Source of the DNA: Anadara kagoshimensis
Lineage: Eukaryota; Mollusca; Bivalvia; Arcoida; Arcidae
Reading direction: 5' to 3'
Length of the DNA stretch: 64,000 bases
NCBI GenBank assembly: GCA_021292105.1
Contig: CM037870.1
Coordinates: forward strand, 8,777,558-8,841,557
In this document: positions 12,801-26,205 of the stretch, piece by piece
Layout: each line of letters starts with the position of its first letter
Position numbering within the stretch: the first letter of the stretch is position 1
Notes under the pieces: model-generated
The model's database searches: none
What the model saw: the letters and a program-made list of their open reading frames with translations, nothing else
What the model was told of the DNA's origin: nothing
Program-made: the position numbers and the translations under genes

Positions 12801-15800
12801 ATCCCTTTCCACTGTTTACAATAACTATGGAACATTTAGAAACGATCAACAAAACAAGAAGCCTAAAGAAAGGTAGATAACTATATAGCCACCACAAAGT
12901 GGACGCGAAATTAAAATTGCACCTGGATTGTGGACGCGAATACAGGTATTTGCGATATGAAGCTCAGATGTAAGTACAAGAAATTTGATAGTCGCAATAT
13001 TAAAGTAATCTACAGTACAACTGAAATTAATCCACCACAAACATTAATATGTTAACAGTATGTGTGTATTAACTTCTCTTTTATAGGCCAATATCATTTC
13101 TAGCAGAAATACAAAGTGTATCACTAAACAGCAGTAGAAGTGTATCTCCATCTTCTAAAATGTTGTCATCGAATAGTCCTAATTCCAACGTAAACCATGA
13201 TTTTATAGCAGAACTGAAGAAGGCGACAGGTGCTGGTGTTAATAGCCTGAAGAGAACACGGAAACCAGCTGAAGGTGGTCAAATGACAATGGTATATTCA
13301 TTTGGTAAAGATGAAACAATGTTAAATGGAAATGAGAGTACTGACAAAAATGTGAGTTCTATAGTGGGTTTTTCTGGGTTCTTAGCCGTCATACCATGTG
13401 ATACCTCATAACATTTGTGTTGAATATTTATTTCCATTGGATATGGAATCACATAAGATTTCAGTAAACACTACTCTAGAAAACTTGCAATGTAAACTTT
13501 TCCACAACATTTTGCACAAACATTAATGTGGTATGCTGGTTTGATACTAAGACTTGTTACTTTTCAGTTTGACCTGTGATGTTTTGTAAATTTTCTGAAA
13601 TAGAAAATATTTCAGATTCTAGATTCAGATCAGTTAGAATTACAGTGTATTTTCAGACAGTGTAGCCCTGGATTGCTGTATGTTCCCCACCCATTTACAG
13701 CCATATACAATTTTTAATAATTAATCTCGATGGTAAATATAAACACAAATGGCACACAAGACCGTGTTTTACTTGTGAATGTCAGTTTTTAGCATCCTAG
13801 CACACTAGCCTATAGTGTCACAAATTATAACAAACCTTTCATTTGTCCTCAAGACATTGGTTGTTGCTGCATTACTTTTTCCCGATTTTGACCCTAGTTG
13901 TTTTCCCTTTAATTTGTAGTTTGTAAACCAGTAAACCATATACATTTGTGATCTGCATCTTACAGCAAATTTGTATAAAGAGGTTTGATTAATTTTTGGA
14001 CCTTGGACTATTTGATCCACTTTTAGGGTCTTTTGTGGACCCAAGTGGCTTAATTCTTTATTGGAAAAATGAAATTTCAATAAAGTTTTTATTTTATTTT
14101 ATCTCTGGACCTCAACACTTAAAATCACTATGTGGTAAATTTTGTAGCTTGGTCAATTTGGTACATTTTTCAGCCTTAGTTCAGACTTTTAAATATCTGT
14201 TTTGTATTTTTATAGAAGGATACAGGCAAACCACTAGTACTTGAAGGCGAATTTGATCCTAAAAACTTTATGGATAAAGTTTCTGCCTATGACTCACAAG
14301 GAAATCCAATACCACAGTGGAAAAAACAGATGGTAGCCAGACAATTAGCAGAGAAAACAATGGTAGAAACACTGGAGAAAAGAAAGGTATAACACTGTCA
14401 CATCACAAATAGAGACAGGATGGCCTTGGTGGTTGTGTTGGATAAAGCTCATGCTATAGGATCAAACTGTCTCTCACTCCCTAGGTTCTAATTCTGCTCA
14501 GGACAGATCCTAGAGTGAGAAAGTGTGTTAGTTCTCTTGCAGATGGTTGATGGTCACTCAGGTTTCCTCCACCATCCCTCAATTGACCACCTTGATATAA
14601 GTGAAAGAATCTTGACTGGGGTATAAAACACCATTACTCAACTCCACTCTACTCCACAAGTATTGGAATTTAAAACTTCAACAAAACTGTTATTTAGTGC
14701 ATGTCAAATATAAAAAAACTTTTTATTAAATCTTAAATAGTGTGAAAACTTGTAAGAAGCTTTTCTCTAAAATTTGAATCAAAACACAAATAATTGAATT
14801 GGAAAATTTTGATCATAAAATTTTCCAATCTAAATTTCAGAAAGAAGAAATAGAAGCTAAATATAAGAATATGCCAGCTTGGAAGAGAGCCTTAATAGAG
14901 AAAAAAGAAGCCGAAGCTGCTCAGGCTAGGTATGATTGTTATAGGCCAATGTAAAGAAGATAAAACCAATGAGAAAAAGAGTTATAATATGTATGTTATA
15001 AAATAAAATTGTTTATATCGAAAATTTTCCGAGTTATAATTGACATCCAATAGTTCCATGTTCCTTTCATTCTTAATTTTGGTTTCACATGTCAAATTTA
15101 TTTTAACTTAATTTGCCAGTTTTCAAAGTTTTTACTTGGCTTTTAGGATTCTGATTTTTAACATGGACCTTTGATGTAAAGGGAGTTAACTGTTGTACAT
15201 ATATCTAATTCTTGTCAGAGGTGACTGGTACCCACTCATCATGTCATGGTGTTTATGTTTTGAGTTTTCAACCAATAGTTTTGATAATTTAAACCAATTT
15301 TGATGATGCTTGGAGTGATAATTATATATTTTTATATACATATGTAAAATTCTAAATTGAATTTTTTATCCCAGAGATGTACATGTATTATGTTCAGGTG
15401 TTGACTGTCCATTTCTCTCCCCCTTCGTCTGTAATTGTTTGTTCAACCAATTCCTCCAACATATTGAAGATATTTTTACTAATCTTTATATGTACATGGT
15501 TACCAGGATATGAGATTGTGTGTGCAAGAAGAGGATTAAATTTCTAAGAGTTGTGCCCCATAAGGACCTTCGAAAATTTAATTGTGTTTTTGCAAACGTA
15601 ATTAAGAGTTTAATTGCACAAATGTAAATGGATGTATCCTGCTTCACCTAGCTGCACTCTTGTTGGACATCTAGCTTGTAAATATTATTATCAATTTTAT
15701 AGCCAAAGCCTGCTGGGATGAAACATAAATAAATAGTTCATAATTTTTATGTTTTAGATTGGCTAAAGAAAAAGAAGCAGAAGAAAAGAAAAAGATTAAT

Positions 15801-15857
15801 GCTAGCAGAACAGCAATCAGTGGCCGATTGACACCGTTTGAAAGTCAGAAATCATAG
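9829..15857 (+). CDS. Espin/forked-like actin-bundling protein, 3' exons (5' part not seen)
   Basis: Six exons join in phase: 9829-10144, 11053-11773, 13087-13351, 14216-14386, 14841-14929, 15758-15857 (TAG). They give 553 residues with no initiator, so the gene starts upstream, perhaps outside the window. In order the protein shows: a Ser/His-rich stretch with a 20-residue motif repeated twice (about 35-74); a Cys/Glu segment; proline clusters (SSPPPTPPPDYP, APPPPPPV region); a segment starting RPISFLAEIQ; a WH2-like actin-binding segment at about 384-406 (DFIAEL, then LKRT); and a charged C-terminus with two Trp-Lys modules, GNPIPQWKKQMVARQL and NMPAWKRALIEKK. Paired 'P-x-W-K-[KR]' helices after a WH2 segment are what I know from the espin/forked actin-bundling module. 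If that is right, the protein bundles F-actin in microvilli or sensory protrusions, and ankyrin repeats would lie upstream. Family assignment is from memory of motifs; the exon structure is firmer. Confidence 0.68.
9931..10050 (+). repeat. In-frame 60-nt tandem duplication inside an exon
   Basis: Two 60-nt units (9931-9990, 9991-10050) encode SSKHSYSGKPSTSKEIHQS and SSKHSYSEKPSTSKEIHQS, differing at a few bases. The repeat is open in the frame that splices correctly to the next exon, which supports that frame. Confidence 0.85.
11860..12090 (-). mobile_element. Family A copy in an espin-like intron
   Basis: Reverse orientation: GATATCCCATAGTTCCATAT, TAGCTTGCTAAACAGTAGGT, GGAGCACTCAACCACACTTC, and a 'CAGTATGTTTTG' end. 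Diverged. Confidence 0.65.
14415..14650 (+). mobile_element. SINE copy in an espin-like intron
   Basis: GGATGGCCTTGGTGG head, GGTTCTAATTCTGC B-box-like, AGAGTGAGAAAGTG, GACCACCTTGATATAAGTG, and tail AACACCATTACTCAACTC. Confidence 0.7.
15035..15175 (-). mobile_element. Family A fragment
   Basis: 'GACATCCAATAGTTCCATG', TTTCACATGTC, and 'TTAATTTGCCAGTTTTCAAA' match the reverse orientation of family A. The middle is missing. Confidence 0.6.
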
Positions 15858-18430
15858 TAATGTATCATGGATGCATAGACAAAATGTTATTTATAAATGT
15901 ATAAGTTATGAGAGATGAAATGAGAATTCCATTAATTGCAGTAGCCTCACCCAATTATTGGACCATACCTGGAGAGGCTACCTGATATAAAGCCATTTTA
16001 CAGACAGGATTTAACACATTTTAAAATCATAAAAAATTTGTAAAATTGGTCATCATTTATTTAACAACACCTTTGTTTTTCTGCTGTAAAAAAGAATTAT
16101 TATACAAGATGGCATTGGTTACTGCGGGCTTGATTCTGATGCTGTATTAAACTGAATTTTTAAATCCTCACTTGTTCACAATGTTGATGCATTTTACAAA
16201 TTTTTTGAATTAAAAAGAACTCTGTATCAGAGAAATTTTCAAGTGCGAAAAGGTACAAATTAAAACTTTCATGAATATTTTATATTTGATATAACCCATT
16301 TATAATTTTATTGACCATCATCCAGTGACACTAAAATAAATGTACATGAATATGATTTTTGTAAAAATTTACTGACGTGAAAATTTCCCAACTTATATTG
16401 AACAGTTTCTGAAATCTTATAACTGCTAGTGTTATATTCCCTTTTAATATTATTTGTGAGGGCTTACAGAAATGATAATTGCGGGGAAAATGACAAGTTT
16501 TATGGTCATTGACATTCCATATTTTTCATGTGATCTTTATGTAAGATCAGTTGATCAGTTATGTCATGCTCAAATTGATGCAGATGTGTATAGCGCATAT
16601 CATTGACTCTAAAGAGTGTTCAGACCCTTCCATATCGGAACCATTGTATATGGATACTGTAAATGAAGAAGTTTTCATGTTTGTTTTATTTTCATGTAAA
16701 TTGAAGATGCAAAAATAAAAAACCATTATCTGAGGATGCTTAATAAAAATATGCAATTTGAAATGAGGATTCCCACTAAAACTTACTGATGAACAAAATT
16801 TTTGCAATTTTAAATGCATGTATTTCAATCTATAGTATGAAGCGGAGGTTCAGTATGGTCCCACAATGTAGCTGGACTAAATCGGTGCAGGGTACCAGAT
16901 GACAAGACACCATTGTACCCCATAGATTTTAGATGATTTGATATTCCATAATGGAATCAGAAATATCACATTTAGACATTCCAATTTTGAGGGTTACCTT
17001 TGAAAATACATGTATTGCAAGTCACATAGGCATTCAGTAGACAGCATTTTAAAGATATTGTGTTTAAATGTGCTCAAACTTACGTCATCTAATTGGAAAT
17101 TTAAAATTACAATGGTAACTAAATGTTTTTCAGATATGTAAGTAATGCCATGTCTTTGATTTTAGTCAGACATTTTTTTTTTCATTTTTATGTGTACTGA
17201 TATGTAAAAACTGCAAAGCTCAGCACATTTCATTATTGTATTATTTGTTTGTCATCTGTGGATTCCAAGTCCAATTATATAGTCATTTAGGTATATATCA
17301 CTTAATTTATCAAGTGGACCATTAGACTGTTTTACAAGGAGTTACGGTAATTCATTCTTGATTTTAAAGAGCCTAAAATTTCATGGAAAAAGTGAGCTTA
17401 GCTAAAAGCAGGAATGTACCGGTAGTTATTATAATTCTTCTGTTGAAATAAAATGCTTCATATAATTCATGATTTTAAATTCGAAAATATAAGTAATTTT
17501 GCAAAACATATTACATCTTAAAAAAGAGAATGGTGCAATGATATATTAAAATGCCTACCAGTTGGCTACGATGGGCTATGTTTCAAAGACTTGATTCATT
17601 AACAATAACATTTGCCGATTGCATGATGTCATGCCAGGGAATGATGGTAAATTCTACATTATACATTCTTTTAAAGTGCGATACAAAATGGTGTATAAAA
17701 TGTTTTCCACAATGTCAAAATGTAAAATGATCTTGCTTCCAAATAGTTGATACAGTTTAATGGTATATTCTTACATTATGTAGAAAATGTTTTTAAATAA
17801 TGTTTAACCTTAAATTCATCATGCACTTTGATACTTGGATTGTTTCAAATTTGGGATGTCTGTAGGTTCTGTCATTCAGCAGTTCAACTGATCTAGATAT
17901 TAGATTTACATAACAATAAACATAATTTTAGAGCATCATGGGTATTTATTTTATCAAGAATATCAATTTTTTTTTCAGATTAAATTTTAAAGATATCGCT
18001 GTTTTAGACACCCAAATTATACTTTTTGATGTTTCATGTCATAAAATGTTACCTATCAAGGAATTTCTTGTTTTTGCATAGTGTGTAGCTAGATGCATAG
18101 AAATGATTCAATCTTCCACATTTCCAATAAACTTGCCAACTTTACAAAAATTCCAGATTTATAATAATGTGTTCTCTTGCATATGTGTTCCTTTATAAAT
18201 AAAATTGTGCAATCAAATTCAGTACCATTGTCAATATCATTGTACTAATTTTTAATTCTTAGACAAATAGAAAATATGGGACTTATGTTTAATCAATTGT
18301 GTTAATTTTTTATGTTATTCACCAAACAAATAGTACACAGGTTCATGTAGCTGAATTCTTAGGAAAAGACAAGATCACAGGATATACATGTATTTTTAAT
18401 GAGTTGTGATTAATTTTTACAAGTATGTTA

Positions 18431-20005
18431 ATCTTCAAACAGATTGTATACCCTAAGTTGTACAAGAATTTGTACTTTTTCAGGTACAACAAAGTTTGAC
18501 CTTTCTCAAAACATATCTTCACAACTCTATATTGATCTATTTTTATCAAGGTTTCAATCAAAGGAAAAGAGATAATTGCTCATGCACCCATGGACTTGCA
18601 TTTCCATCTTGTCTGTTCCCTTTTCTGTCGAAGGAGATATCCTGAGATATTGATATGATATAGTGGATACTATAGAGACTTAAGTGATCATATCATTATG
18701 ATATAGTAATTTATTTACTGTTTTTATGTTTTATTTTCATATTGTAGAGTATTTTTGTAGTTTTATTACACAGTACTTTTTCTTCAATGTCCCATTGATG
18801 TCCAATCAGAAATCCTATGTGGCAATTGTCATGTGCTGTCTCATCTGCTTTCTAAAAAGGAAAAGTATTTTTATACCTTGATTGTGCCAAGTACAGAAGA
18901 ACCTAAGTCATAAACCATGATTGATATAATGTTACTACTCAGTTACAAATGTCTACCCCAACCCCAACCCTGTCATTTTATCAAAATCCTGTAAACCTGT
19001 ATTGCATTTTCTGACATTGTTCCATTGCAAATTGCCAAACATTTTTGTGTTATGAGTTTATCTAAGTACTGTACTCCATTTTTCTGACATACAATATGTA
19101 TATCTTCCATTGTTATAATTGCCAAAAAACTTTTGTAATGTCAAAATTGCCCTGAATAGATGATAATAGTTTTACAATATATACATGTTTCAGTACAGAT
19201 TGCAATCTAGTGCTATTCAAACTTCAAACAGATTGTATACCCTAAGTTGTACTAGAATTCATACTTTTTCAGGTAGAACAAAGTTTGACCTTTCTCAAAA
19301 CATATCTTCACAGCTCTATATTGATCTATTTTTATCAAGGTTTCCAATCAAAGGAAAAGAGATAATTGCTCACCCATGGACTTGCATTTCCATCTTGTCT
19401 GTTCCCTTTTCTGTCGAAGGAGATATCCTGAGATATTGATATGATATAGTGGATACTATAGAGACTTAAGTGATCATATCATTATGATATAGTAATTTAT
19501 ATTTCAACTATAATGTATTTATGTTTATTTTCATATTGTAAAGTATTTTTGTAGTTTTATTACACAGTACTTATTCTTCACTGTCCCATTGATGTCCAAT
19601 CAGAAATCCTATGTGGCAATTGTCATGTGCTGTCTCATCTGCTTTCTAAAAAGGAAAAGTATTTTTATACCTTGATTGTGCCAAGTACAGAAGAACCTAA
19701 GTCATAAACCGTGATTGATATAATGTTACTACTCAGTTACAAATGTCTACCCCAACCCCAACCCTGTCATTTTATCAAAATCCTGTAAACCTCTATTGCA
19801 TTTTCTAACATTGTTCCATTGCAAATTGCCAAACATTTTTGTTTTATGAGTTTATCTAAGTACTGTACTCCATTTTTTCTGACATACAGAATGTATATCT
19901 TCCAATTTTATAATTGCCAAAAAACTTTTGAAATGTCAAGATGATAATAGTTTTACAATGTTTACATGTTTCAGTACAGATTGGAATCTAGTGCTATTCA
20001 GTATC
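18431..20005 (+). repeat. Tandem duplication, two copies of about 789 bp
   Basis: CAGATTGTATACCCTAAGTT at 18440 recurs at 19229. The copies (about 18431-19219 and 19220-20005) stay collinear through 'CTGTCGAAGGAGATATCCTG', 'CCCATTGATGTCCAATCAG' and 'CTACCCCAACCCCAACCC' to ATCTAGTGCTATTCA. They differ by scattered substitutions and small indels, so the event is fairly recent. Confidence 0.93.
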
Positions 20006-20008
20006 CAA

Positions 20009-20173
20009 CTACAGTAAAACATGTATAGAACAAACCCCTGGGGACTTTATTTTTAACTTTGTTATAAAGATCCTTCATTATATTGTTATAGAGGAGCTTG
20101 GGTCAAATATTTGACTTCGTACTATCTATGTATTCGTTGTAAGCTTGTTTGTTATATTCGTGTTTTACTGTAG
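20009..20173. mobile_element. MITE with CTACAGTAAAACA ends
   Basis: CTACAGTAAAACA at the left and TGTTTTACTGTAG at the right are perfect inverted repeats. It lies just after the tandem duplication. Confidence 0.8.
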
Positions 20174-21119
20174 TAGAACATGAATTTCTGATTTATACTG
20201 ACTAAAATCTAGTTAAATCAGAAGTCCAATTTCTACTAGGACAGTTCAATATATTCTGATCCGTACTAGGAGGATCTTGTATTTAAAAACAAACAAAGTA
20301 TGAAAAAATGAAAATTGTAATTAAAATATTTTTAATGTCATATTTAATATTTTATATTTTAAAATATCATATTTAGACAATACATTTTTCCATTCCTCTG
20401 TATGCCTTTTGTCTGGTTGGTTGGTTTTTTGGACAACAAATTCAGAAATATTTTTATACAGGAGTTATTGCCCTTTATTTAAAAAAGACTAAAATAAGCT
20501 TTTTAATATTACATGTAATATCATAACTGCAAAAAGCATTCAATCTTTGTTTTTCCAAATTATTTAATTTTTTTTTCATTTTAAATAAATATGCCCAGAA
20601 ATATGTGTGGGTTTACAGTTTGATTATGAAATGATTTGTATTATGGTCACATTTTAGTATCACTTGTTACGAAGGTTGTGCAACACATATCTTCAATAAA
20701 CAATGCTTAGAACCAATTTGAAAATATTAGTTTTAAATCATTTATTTCCATGGTGAACAATTTTCTTTTTTTAAGAAAAAATATATTCTGTGATAGTAAA
20801 TTCATTGATGGTGATTTCTGTTTAAGATAACTTTGTTTTATTTATTGTTTATTTTGTTGACATGTTAGGTCAGGGTATCTATGGAAACAATGAATATTAG
20901 GACATCAAGACAATTAATAATTTCACAATACATATACATAGTTTTTAAAATTTTTACAGTAAATATGATTATATCATTGTTGATCAAAGCAACAAGGTAT
21001 TATCTATTAGGTTTTCATATTTAAGCAAGATGTTTTTTCTGTTTTGGTGTTTTGTATGATTTCTTTTTCATTCCTGAGTATAAACTGTTATTTTCAAAGT
21101 GGTTCTTTACATTGTTGTT

Positions 21120-21475
21120 GAGTAATATATATTTTACCCTTTTTCTATTTGTTTTGTCAAATAACACATAATTTACATAATTCACTCTTTTGTTTTGTCG
21201 AATAGTATATATTTCAACCATTTTTCAATTTTGTTTGGTAAGATACATTTCACCTATATCTTTTCAGTGATATATGATTCACTCCTGTTTTGTCAAGTAA
21301 TATATATTTCACCCTTTTTCAATTTTGTTCCCTTAGATATATTTCACCCATTTCTTTTGTCCGGTAATATATATTTTTCATTATATGAGTAATTTATATT
21401 TCACCTTTTTGTTCAGTGATATATTTCACCATTTTGTTCGGAAATATATATTTCACCCTTTTTTCAATTTTATTT
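21120..21475. repeat. Degenerate tandem repeat, TATATTTCACCC type
   Basis: About seven irregular units of 30-60 bp with 'AATATATATTTCACCC' and 'TTTTTCAATTTTGTT'. Confidence 0.7.
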
Positions 21476-21709
21476 ATCAATAATGGTTAATTTGATCTTG
21501 TTTCCCCCTCTGTCACATTCCAGATAATTTATACACAGTATTTGATATACATGGTAAAAGTCAGACCAATGTTTTATCAATGTTAAACTATTATTTTTGT
21601 TATTGTTATTAATATGTATATCATAATGTCATACATATCTAATTATATCCAGTGCTTTTAAAGTCATTAAAACGTTTTAGACTTGGTTGTCATGTTTTTT
21701 TTTCATTTG

Positions 21710-21900
21710 TCTTGTTTGTTGATTTCACACATGATGGGTGTAGCTAGCTAGACAGCAGGTGCTTAACCTTCCAGAGTAACTGGTCTCACTTACCTGGTGA
21801 ATGTTCACATGTTTTCTTTAATTTGCTAGTTTTCAAAAAATTTACTTTGCTTTTGGGATTGTAATTTGGACACAGACTGGTCTGGTATGTTTTTGATTTT
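21710..21900 (-). mobile_element. Family A fragment
   Basis: 'GATTTCACACATGATGGGTG', TAGCTAGCTAGACAGCAGGT, 'CTTACCTGGTGAATGTTCAC', and GACTGGTCTGGTATG. Confidence 0.7.
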
Positions 21901-22029
21901 TACAAATCAAGAAATGTAGTCAAGATCAGGGCTTTTAATGAGGTAAGGGTTTACTCATTTCTGATGTTATTAATTGATTTAATAATGATTGACATTCAAG
22001 GCAATATTATTTCTTATATCTTCAGTTTT

Positions 22030-22315
22030 CACTATACCTGAAGGTTATTGGTGCTCAGTTGTTGTAATGAGATGAGTAGTTGAGATTTATGCTCCAGTCA
22101 AGATTTTTTCACTTTTATAGAGGTGGTCAAATCAGGGATAGAGGAGAAAACTGCAGTGCCTGGAGAAAACCACTATTCTTTTGCTAGTGAACTGACAAAT
22201 TTTCTCACTCTAGGATCTACCCTGTGTGTAATTCACACCTTGCTAATGCTTCTGAGACACTGATTTGCAAGCAGGACCTTTATATCACTTAGCAACCAAA
22301 GTCACATTTGTTGCA
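22030..22315 (-). mobile_element. SINE copy, minus orientation
   Basis: Reverse complement shows AGAGTGAGAAAATTTG, 'TTTTCTCC', 'GACCACCTC' and 'AATCTTGACTGGAGC' blocks shared with the other SINE copies. Confidence 0.6.
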
Positions 22316-22601
22316 ATGAATAGCAATGACAATGTGAAATAATAACGAGATATATACAGAACAGCTTCACGAACCCTAGCAAAGCAACCTTTTGGTAGAG
22401 ACACATTTGTAACATTTTGAAGGCAGTCCATTTTTATATAAGATATCACCTTCAAGACTTAATTAAAAAGAAACAACTTTTTAATGAACGAATAAGTTTT
22501 GATAATATTTTTGTTTTGCTGATTTTGAAAATTTAATATAATATTGTCTTCTATACTGTTCACAAAGTATTAACTGCTCTCATTCATCTTACATTTGCTG
22601 T

Positions 22602-24783
22602 CTAGTATCTTGTTTGGGTTTGTTGACTGATGGAGGATTTAGACCTAGAACTACCGTCCCTTCTAGATTCAGTTAAGTTTACAATACTTGTAGATTTATG
22701 TACTTCACCATTACCTTTAAAAGCTTCCAACATACTTTTAAGAAATTTTGACAAATTTTCATACTCTGGATTCCTCTGTAGAGCTTGTAATGGCAGTGAG
22801 CTCTTGGAACACAATTGTAAACATTTTGTCCATAAAGCATATAGTTTGTATTCGTCAGACACATGAAGGCTCTTTATTAACAGGTCTTCTTTGACATTCT
22901 TTTCAGCATTAAGGTTATGCAGTAAGGTTTCTTCACACTTCTGTTTTAAATTCCAAATCTGGTATTCCTCCGCCAGTGGGAGTATGGCAAACGCAATCTG
23001 GTCTACAATTAAAGAAAAGCACTCCATGAAACATACAAAAGGACAAAATCTTGATAGAAATTTTATCACAAGTTTAAAAGGCTGAATAGAAATGGGAGTA
23101 AAGCGTAAAATGCCACCGACAATCCCATAATAGAACATTAAATACCGGTTATGAAATAAAATGTTTTTAAAAACAGTGTATTGTCTACATTGTACGCCAA
23201 GTACATATGTACATGTACTTGTACCACCTATAGTGGTTTTCAGAGTAATAAATTATTTGATTTGATTTAAGTTGCATAATAACGGAACAATTATGACACT
23301 TCGATAATAACTATTTACAGTGTAAATACAATTTATGCACAACATTTTCACTTTACATAAACTGCATGTATATATGTTTATGTAATTATTACATATAAAA
23401 TGAATATATATAATTACATAATGACAGAAACGGTTCAAAAATTACATTGGGCTAGTGTGTTTTCATGCTTATGGTAGCAATCTTCAGGCGAGTACATGCA
23501 TACATACAAATAATTGAACTGAGTAATAAAATCTATCCAGGTGTTCTCGAATTTCTTTAAATTCACAAAGAACAATCAATACAATGATAAAATAGATTAA
23601 AGAAAAGACAAGCGTACGCGTATGGTACGTTTTTAAAGTTAAAATGTCTACGTTTATGTAACACTTAAATCGGTTTTAGTGGTATTAACTTTTAACCTCG
23701 AGTTTGATTATTTATCCAATATAATCAATATATAAATCTGGTATCGTAATTTCAAAAATACGACAATGTGTACATGTGTATATATCTTAAGCTTTCTCGT
23801 AGAAACAACGGCTTTATGAATACGGACAAAATATTATTTCAATGACAGATTCTGAAGGCGTTCAGCTCGAAATGATAATATTAGTGCTGTATACCACTTT
23901 TGACTTTCTATAATATATTTAAATGATAATAATTAAAATAAAACATATATATCAGGTCATGTGCATAACACAATTCCAAAACAAAGTAAAAACTTTGAAA
24001 ACTGGCAAGCAAACTTGGCACGTGAACTTTCATCAAGAAAATGAGGTCGCTTGCTTCGGAAGGAGTTCGTGTCTAGCTAGCTACGCCCTTCCACGTGTGG
24101 AATGAAAGGAACATGGGACTATGGGGTGTCCAATATATCTAGGATAAGTTTGAATACAGTGACATCGTACTCAGTATGGACAATACTGTGATTGCGGCCA
24201 TAAAGATTTTCATGGCCTTGATAAGCCCAGGGTTGCAATATCAAATGTAGTATATGGCATATACATATATATTTAAATTGTATTTTTCAAACTTTTAATC
24301 CACTTCGGCATCTTGTGTGTAATACACAATTCAAGTATTTAAAAAAAATCATAAACAATAATTGCTTCTTGCAATAAATAACACATCAACAAGAATGGGA
24401 CAAATAAAACAATGTTGCACACAACATGCCAACTTACCGGTAATTCTCCGTTGGTAAGCTGGATGCAGTATATACAATAACTCCAACACATGGTCATAAG
24501 TTTTCCCTGCAAGTGGGATTTCCTTCTTTCCTTTTGTTTCCGTGGAAGTCAGCATCCTTGCAAAAACCGGAGAAGCCATGGACAACAGGGTTCTGGATGT
24601 GTATAACCGTTTACCTTCCACAATTAATATGACATCAGAGAAGCTATCTTCCTCTATAAAAGGCACACATTGTTTCTCTGTGCCAGGTAAGTTAGTTAGA
24701 GACCCGGGTGTACTTGTTCTACCTGCCGGCATGATGAAGCTCTGGCTGGATGTGGCCATTTCTGGATCGAATTCAGAACTCAT
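22602..24783 (-). CDS. BTB/POZ domain protein, two exons
   Basis: Exon 1 is 24783-24438 (ATG; donor GTAAGT) and exon 2 is 23002-22602 (acceptor after TTTAATTGTAG; stop TAA). Phase 1 on both sides gives 248 residues. Residues about 44-115 form the BTB fold start (DSFSDVILIVEGKRLYTSR, then TLLSMASPVFARML), followed by the KEIPL and 'YDHVLELLYILHP' segments. After the junction come 'AILPLAEEYQIWNLKQKCEE' and helices rich in Leu/Lys, which complete the BTB and a short BACK-like helical region. The tail (about 215-248) is Ser/Arg/Gln-rich. No Kelch, MATH or zinc-finger domain is present, so it resembles the short BTB-only proteins expanded in molluscs. BTB proteins dimerise and often act as Cullin-3 substrate adaptors; that role is inferred. 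The 1,435-bp intron holds a family A repeat (23985-24245). An upstream non-coding exon is possible because the frame stays open 5' of the ATG. Confidence 0.87.
23985..24245 (+). mobile_element. Family A copy in the BTB intron
   Basis: AAAGTAAAAACTTTGAAAAC, ACGTGAACTTTCATCAAG, 'GTCTAGCTAGCTACGCCC', CACGTGTGGAATGAAAGGAA, and AAGCCCAGGGTTGCAATATC. Confidence 0.75.
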
Positions 24784-25749
24784 ACTAACCCTTGACTTCT
24801 GAGTCCATTTGATATTCTTACAAACCGTGTATATGGACGTTTTTATCTGTAATTCATTGGTTTACTCCCCATTGCTAATCTAAGGAATGAAATCAACAAT
24901 TTTGAAGAAAGAGGTCCCGAAAGAACGCACGCAACAGCAAAATTATCCAGCGTGGATCCTGTTGAGAAACTTAGGATTTTTTACCAAGTAAAACAGCGCT
25001 ATATTGATTTTATAGACCGAAGGGAGTTTAAAATATAACCGCATTATAAGGAGCGGGGATTAAAAGTTTAAAACAATGTAAGAGGACTATAGTAAATACC
25101 TTAAATAGCCTCTAATAAAATCGTAACAACTCGGGCTATTATTTACAGTGTTGACTAAATATCGACAAACTATTTACATAAAATCGACATTGAATGGATA
25201 AATTGTAGCACCTATTGGCGGGTTGATTATTGTGAAGAATGACTTACAGATTAAATATATTATATAGTTGTATATAAAACTACAAAATTGATAAGAAATA
25301 CTCGTATTTAAACATATAATCACTTTTGTTAAATGCATGGACATAGATATGTATGTATGTGAAAGAAAAATAGAACATTTACAAGTAGACGCGGGTATTT
25401 TATTTCAGTATTAAAACAAAATTATTTCAATGTATTTCGATCTCTTTCGATTCAAACATTTTATTATTATATTATACCGCAGTTAAATATTCCATCTAAG
25501 TAAAATCATCTGCGATAAATGTATAACGGTCTGTACTATCGCATATATGGTTCTCGAAGTTAAACACATAATCTGCAGCAAAAATGTTTGGTCTCCATTG
25601 ATTCATTATATCCCAAAAATCACATTCTATCTTTAGTATATACTATAGATAAAGGTAAGTAACTGCGTAAACTTTATTAAATTATATACGATAAAATCTG
25701 CTAAAGTTACAAGGAGTTGTTGCTTACTTATGGCGAAAATGCACTTGTG

Positions 25750-25965
25750 TGGTTTGATTGGGTCAAATTGTGCAACCGTCTGCACATTGCAATTGGCCGA
25801 CAGACCACATGTTACACTTCGACAATTATCAGGCGTTGTCAGATACTAGATCAGTCCGCCGCCGAAGGTCGCTGGTTTTCTCCGGGTGTTTTTTCTTCAA
25901 TCCCATAACTAACCGCTTGATATAAGTTAAAGAACATTAACCGGGGCGTTAAGGTTAATGAAATA
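25750..25965 (+). mobile_element. SINE fragment
   Basis: 'GTCGCTGGTTTTCTCCGGGT' and 'ACCGCTTGATATAAGTTAAA' with 'ACCGGGGCGTTAA' match the SINE tail. The head is degraded. Confidence 0.55.
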
Positions 25966-26039
25966 TTTTTTACCAAAAGTAAGCAACACGACCAGGGTCA
26001 CATCACATTTTAAATACTACAATACACTAAAAAAATCGC

Positions 26040-26205
26040 AGATTGAGATCTATATCCTGGATATATTTGATATCCAATGATGCCCGCGTTCCATTCTTTT
26101 CACACGTGGCATGCCGTGTGTAGCTAGCGAGACAGGAAGTACCTACATTTCTGGAGCACCCGGTCTCACTTTTTTGTTGAAGTTCACGTGTTAAACTTAA
26201 ATTCC
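26040..26205 (-). mobile_element. Family A fragment
   Basis: 'CTGGATATATTTGATATCCA', TGTGTAGCTAGCGAGACAGG, and 'GGAGCACCCGGTCTCACTT'. Confidence 0.7.

Larger units (their letters stand above)
15858..22601. other. Espin-like 3' flank, 6.7 kb without coding exons
   Basis: This may begin with a long 3' UTR. It contains a 0.79-kb tandem duplication (18431-20005), MITE C-like 20009-20173, a degenerate TATATTTCACC array (21120-21475), a family A copy (21710-21900) and a SINE (22030-22315). No convincing splice-joined coding sequence was found. Confidence 0.6.
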
